From positions 1 through 23,364 of the IMG/VR virus record IMGVR_UViG_3300046804_006260: 23,364 nucleotides of DNA. The stretch is one strand, 5' to 3'. This stretch comes from a virus. The first letter of the stretch is position 1; every line of letters begins with the position of its first letter. The position numbers and the translations under genes are program-made. The notes beneath the pieces are model-generated. The model saw nothing but the letters and a program-made list of their open reading frames with translations, searched no databases and had not been told where the DNA came from. Shown one piece after another: positions 22,401 through 23,364 of this stretch.

Positions 22401-23364
22401 ATTACTTTGTGGAAAACTGCAATAACAGGAGACATTACTACTACTGGCACAACTTCTTCTGTGGTTTCATCTGGATCAATTTTTAATGCAAATAAACCTT
22501 CGTGGGTAACAGATTCAAATTATAGATCTCCTAAATGGTTGGAGACAGATAATAGATTTCCTGGATTTATTGAATTGAGAGGACAATGGTTACTAAAATC
22601 TGAATTCAGAGCATTATATAGTGTAATTGGAGATATTTACGGATCTACTACAACTTTGTTTAGATTACCTAATCCATATGGTAAAAAACTTATGGGAACT
22701 GGTAATGTTAATAATAATGGTGGTAATGTTTCTATTATTCCGTTATATGATCCCACTGGATCATTCGGTGGAGATAAAAATATAGCTGGATCTGTTGGTG
22801 GAGTTTGGAATTATGCTAAAACAGCACAACTTCCTCCAGGATCTCCTGGAAATACTACAGACCCTGATGGAACTGCAGGAGTAAATAACGCAGCAACTTT
22901 TACTATTGGTAATTATAGTACAACTGGATTTACTGATTGTGAAGGTATTGCTGATACTAATTTTTCTGGGAAATTTAATTTTACTGTGGGTCCGTTATTA
23001 ACATCACGATTAAATTCTACGCCACCCCATACTCATGGAGGTGTTTCAGCTGCTTATGTGCAAGGTTATTCTGCATATGCAGGAAATTGTAGTTTTCGTG
23101 GTCGCTCTGGCAGTGGGATAATTAGTCCGTCTTTTTATGGAATAGATCCTGGAGAAGGTGTAATTCTCTCTGGTCCAGAAGGAATTGCTGTGGACGATAG
23201 AGGCATTTCTCATAGTCATAGTCTTAGTCTTACACCATCTCCACCAGGAAATGGATCTGCTAACCATAACGATGGTATAGGAGATAGCGCATCTGGACCT
23301 TCAGTGTCAATTGCTGTTAATCTTGAAAATAATCCAGCAAGCGGTAATCAATCTCTTAATCTTT
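19458..23364 (+). CDS. Giant Ig-array tail-collar adhesin (3' truncated by window)
   Basis: Reading from ATG 19458 there is no stop to the last base of the window, giving at least 1302 codons. The first 930 residues are an array of about eight Ig-like domains, each marked by a core aromatic motif (EWQ at 40 and 155, FWE at 292, RYQ at 429, YQW at 555, 658, 763 and 865) and several by a (F/Y)RC cysteine. Residues about 1035-1085 form a tail-collar domain (FIELRGQWL, LYSVIGDIYG, FRLPNPYGKK). HTH (1191-1193) and HSHS (1252-1255) follow. It lies five bases after collar 2 with only A residues between and no ribosome site. I infer a large host-binding fibre tip. The collar-like C-terminal end lies outside the window. 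Confidence 0.87.
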   Translation, partial: MAILITSLTPVSPVITSGSTVTFTVVAQDTINSAPLEYEWQYSTDGGLTYSSLGLFNNTSDTFTTSPLSQNQSGIYYRVKISNQSGNTVVYSNEVSGIGNRIVTITAAPIILLLDEYQPSYTLAVAANLDLVVEVALQNVDITTPTNYSSLLIEWQQSIDNGNTWTTVVDNMPGATGNFRYDITTSTQQISTSPSAYSKRSTLTLSSITFASNNYRYRARITYPGASNTPTIVTETVLLVNPTISIFQQPGINAADTKTPVQCYKTSITNSGLIRVSVGAFTTAGQSLAYFWEYAIVDYNNNQTLWESIDDGISKYYFRLKSGTGSSSDVLELQRVIYYEKFVFRCTISGSAGEIPVTSNSHYIFMKDVEVQPTALTNQQSLEDFYDPIVVPNDERYLYTQYPIQSVTYDSEINIAKNTGLNGLVTVRYQRQAPGSSTWSDVGNSFVNTPTITPYVATPSNALELFDVTYTTPPLRVDIDNQSKYRIKITSTALYTLSNGVKTLIPYYSNISTLTVYRGVYIVTQPTSATIYSTQNVSFLVGAATTSSATINYQWQDATSLTSGWANITNGGIYSGATTNLLVLTSVPTSLTRKFFRCIVSAVGALSTVTSIDAKLTIAVDSFTAISSLNDYSVNEFELVSWVVDAQSLSLGAIQYQWQKSTNFSSSNPSAAVWTDITGQTTNTFTIPSVNKTINEGYYRCRITSLGGTVSFTNVARLSITPVRIDILANIPSTAAILEGAENQITFTVQAISTIGPPPTYQWQIKRVTDVSFSDIGIGYNNQVSTGSSYIPRAFDRLVDNGAKIRCAIIADEVPGIVYSNECTITVNRRFYYFADTATKIVSLGGNFSLNLSPSFTGGIPTYQWQKSTDGGSTWSNISGENTSELFIPNITNTINNYRYRCRVTLTQCTQFQYSRNNVTTIEAVNEVGYTQPVTLSVSTQVVKPKYYSRETQKTGAAIGTVICIPKPASYINDTSAITDDITLWKTAITGDITTTGTTSSVVSSGSIFNANKPSWVTDSNYRSPKWLETDNRFPGFIELRGQWLLKSEFRALYSVIGDIYGSTTTLFRLPNPYGKKLMGTGNVNNNGGNVSIIPLYDPTGSFGGDKNIAGSVGGVWNYAKTAQLPPGSPGNTTDPDGTAGVNNAATFTIGNYSTTGFTDCEGIADTNFSGKFNFTVGPLLTSRLNSTPPHTHGGVSAAYVQGYSAYAGNCSFRGRSGSGIISPSFYGIDPGEGVILSGPEGIAVDDRGISHSHSLSLTPSPPGNGSANHNDGIGDSASGPSVSIAVNLENNPASGNQSLNL
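19515..22250 (+). repeat. Array of about eight Ig-like domains
   Basis: Core tryptophan or tyrosine positions are 102-137 residues apart. The last four units (555 to 865) are the most regular, at 102-105 apart, with YQWQ, a TxI strand and a (F/Y)RC or (R)C strand. The early units are more diverged. This is consistent with duplication of one module, with recent copies at the C-terminal side. Confidence 0.75.

Overview
The window looks like part of the virion-structural (late) region of a T4-like marine cyanophage (a myovirus of Synechococcus or Prochlorococcus). The evidence is: a nearly gap-free plus-strand run of very large structural genes; a giant protein whose N-terminus resembles cyanophage virion proteins; three successive tail-collar (gp12-type) proteins with HxH motifs; an exact T4-type late promoter (TATAAATA); two phage tRNA genes; and AT-rich codon use. 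No database search was possible, so all family names rest on reading the translations.

Layout. (1) 1-3796: two structural genes. The first (724 codons visible) has a helical N-terminus, one Ig-like domain and C-terminal glycine/tyrosine-rich repeats. The second (534 aa) is beta-rich and ends in octad repeats like the gp5/VgrG spike helix. (2) 3797-5529: a compact accessory island between the late genes. It holds three sigma70-type promoters (each with exact TTGACA, a 17-bp spacer and a near-perfect or perfect -10), three small hypothetical genes, tRNA-Leu(UAA), tRNA-Thr(UGU), several RNA hairpins, and a minus-strand gene that may be a 2OG-Fe(II) oxygenase relative. The convergent junction between tRNA-Thr and the minus-strand gene carries a GC-rich hairpin. 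(3) 5481-17391: a late promoter and a single 3953-codon gene for a giant virion protein. It is a mosaic of a beta-helix-like head, tandem Cys-Lys-Arg-Asp repeats, and a long fibre-like tail. (4) 17395-23364: three closely spaced tail-collar genes. The last runs off the window and begins with about eight Ig-like domains.

How the parts may work together. The giant protein and the collar proteins probably form the baseplate periphery and host-contact fibres. The octad protein may be a spike or needle. The Ig-like modules in the first and last genes probably add adhesive surface. The island has host-type promoters unlike the late promoter beside it, so it may be expressed early and separately from the virion genes. 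Its tRNAs read UUA and ACA, codons that the AT-rich structural genes use often. There is no gene-free stretch longer than 300 bases; the longest gap (3797-4014) holds two promoters.
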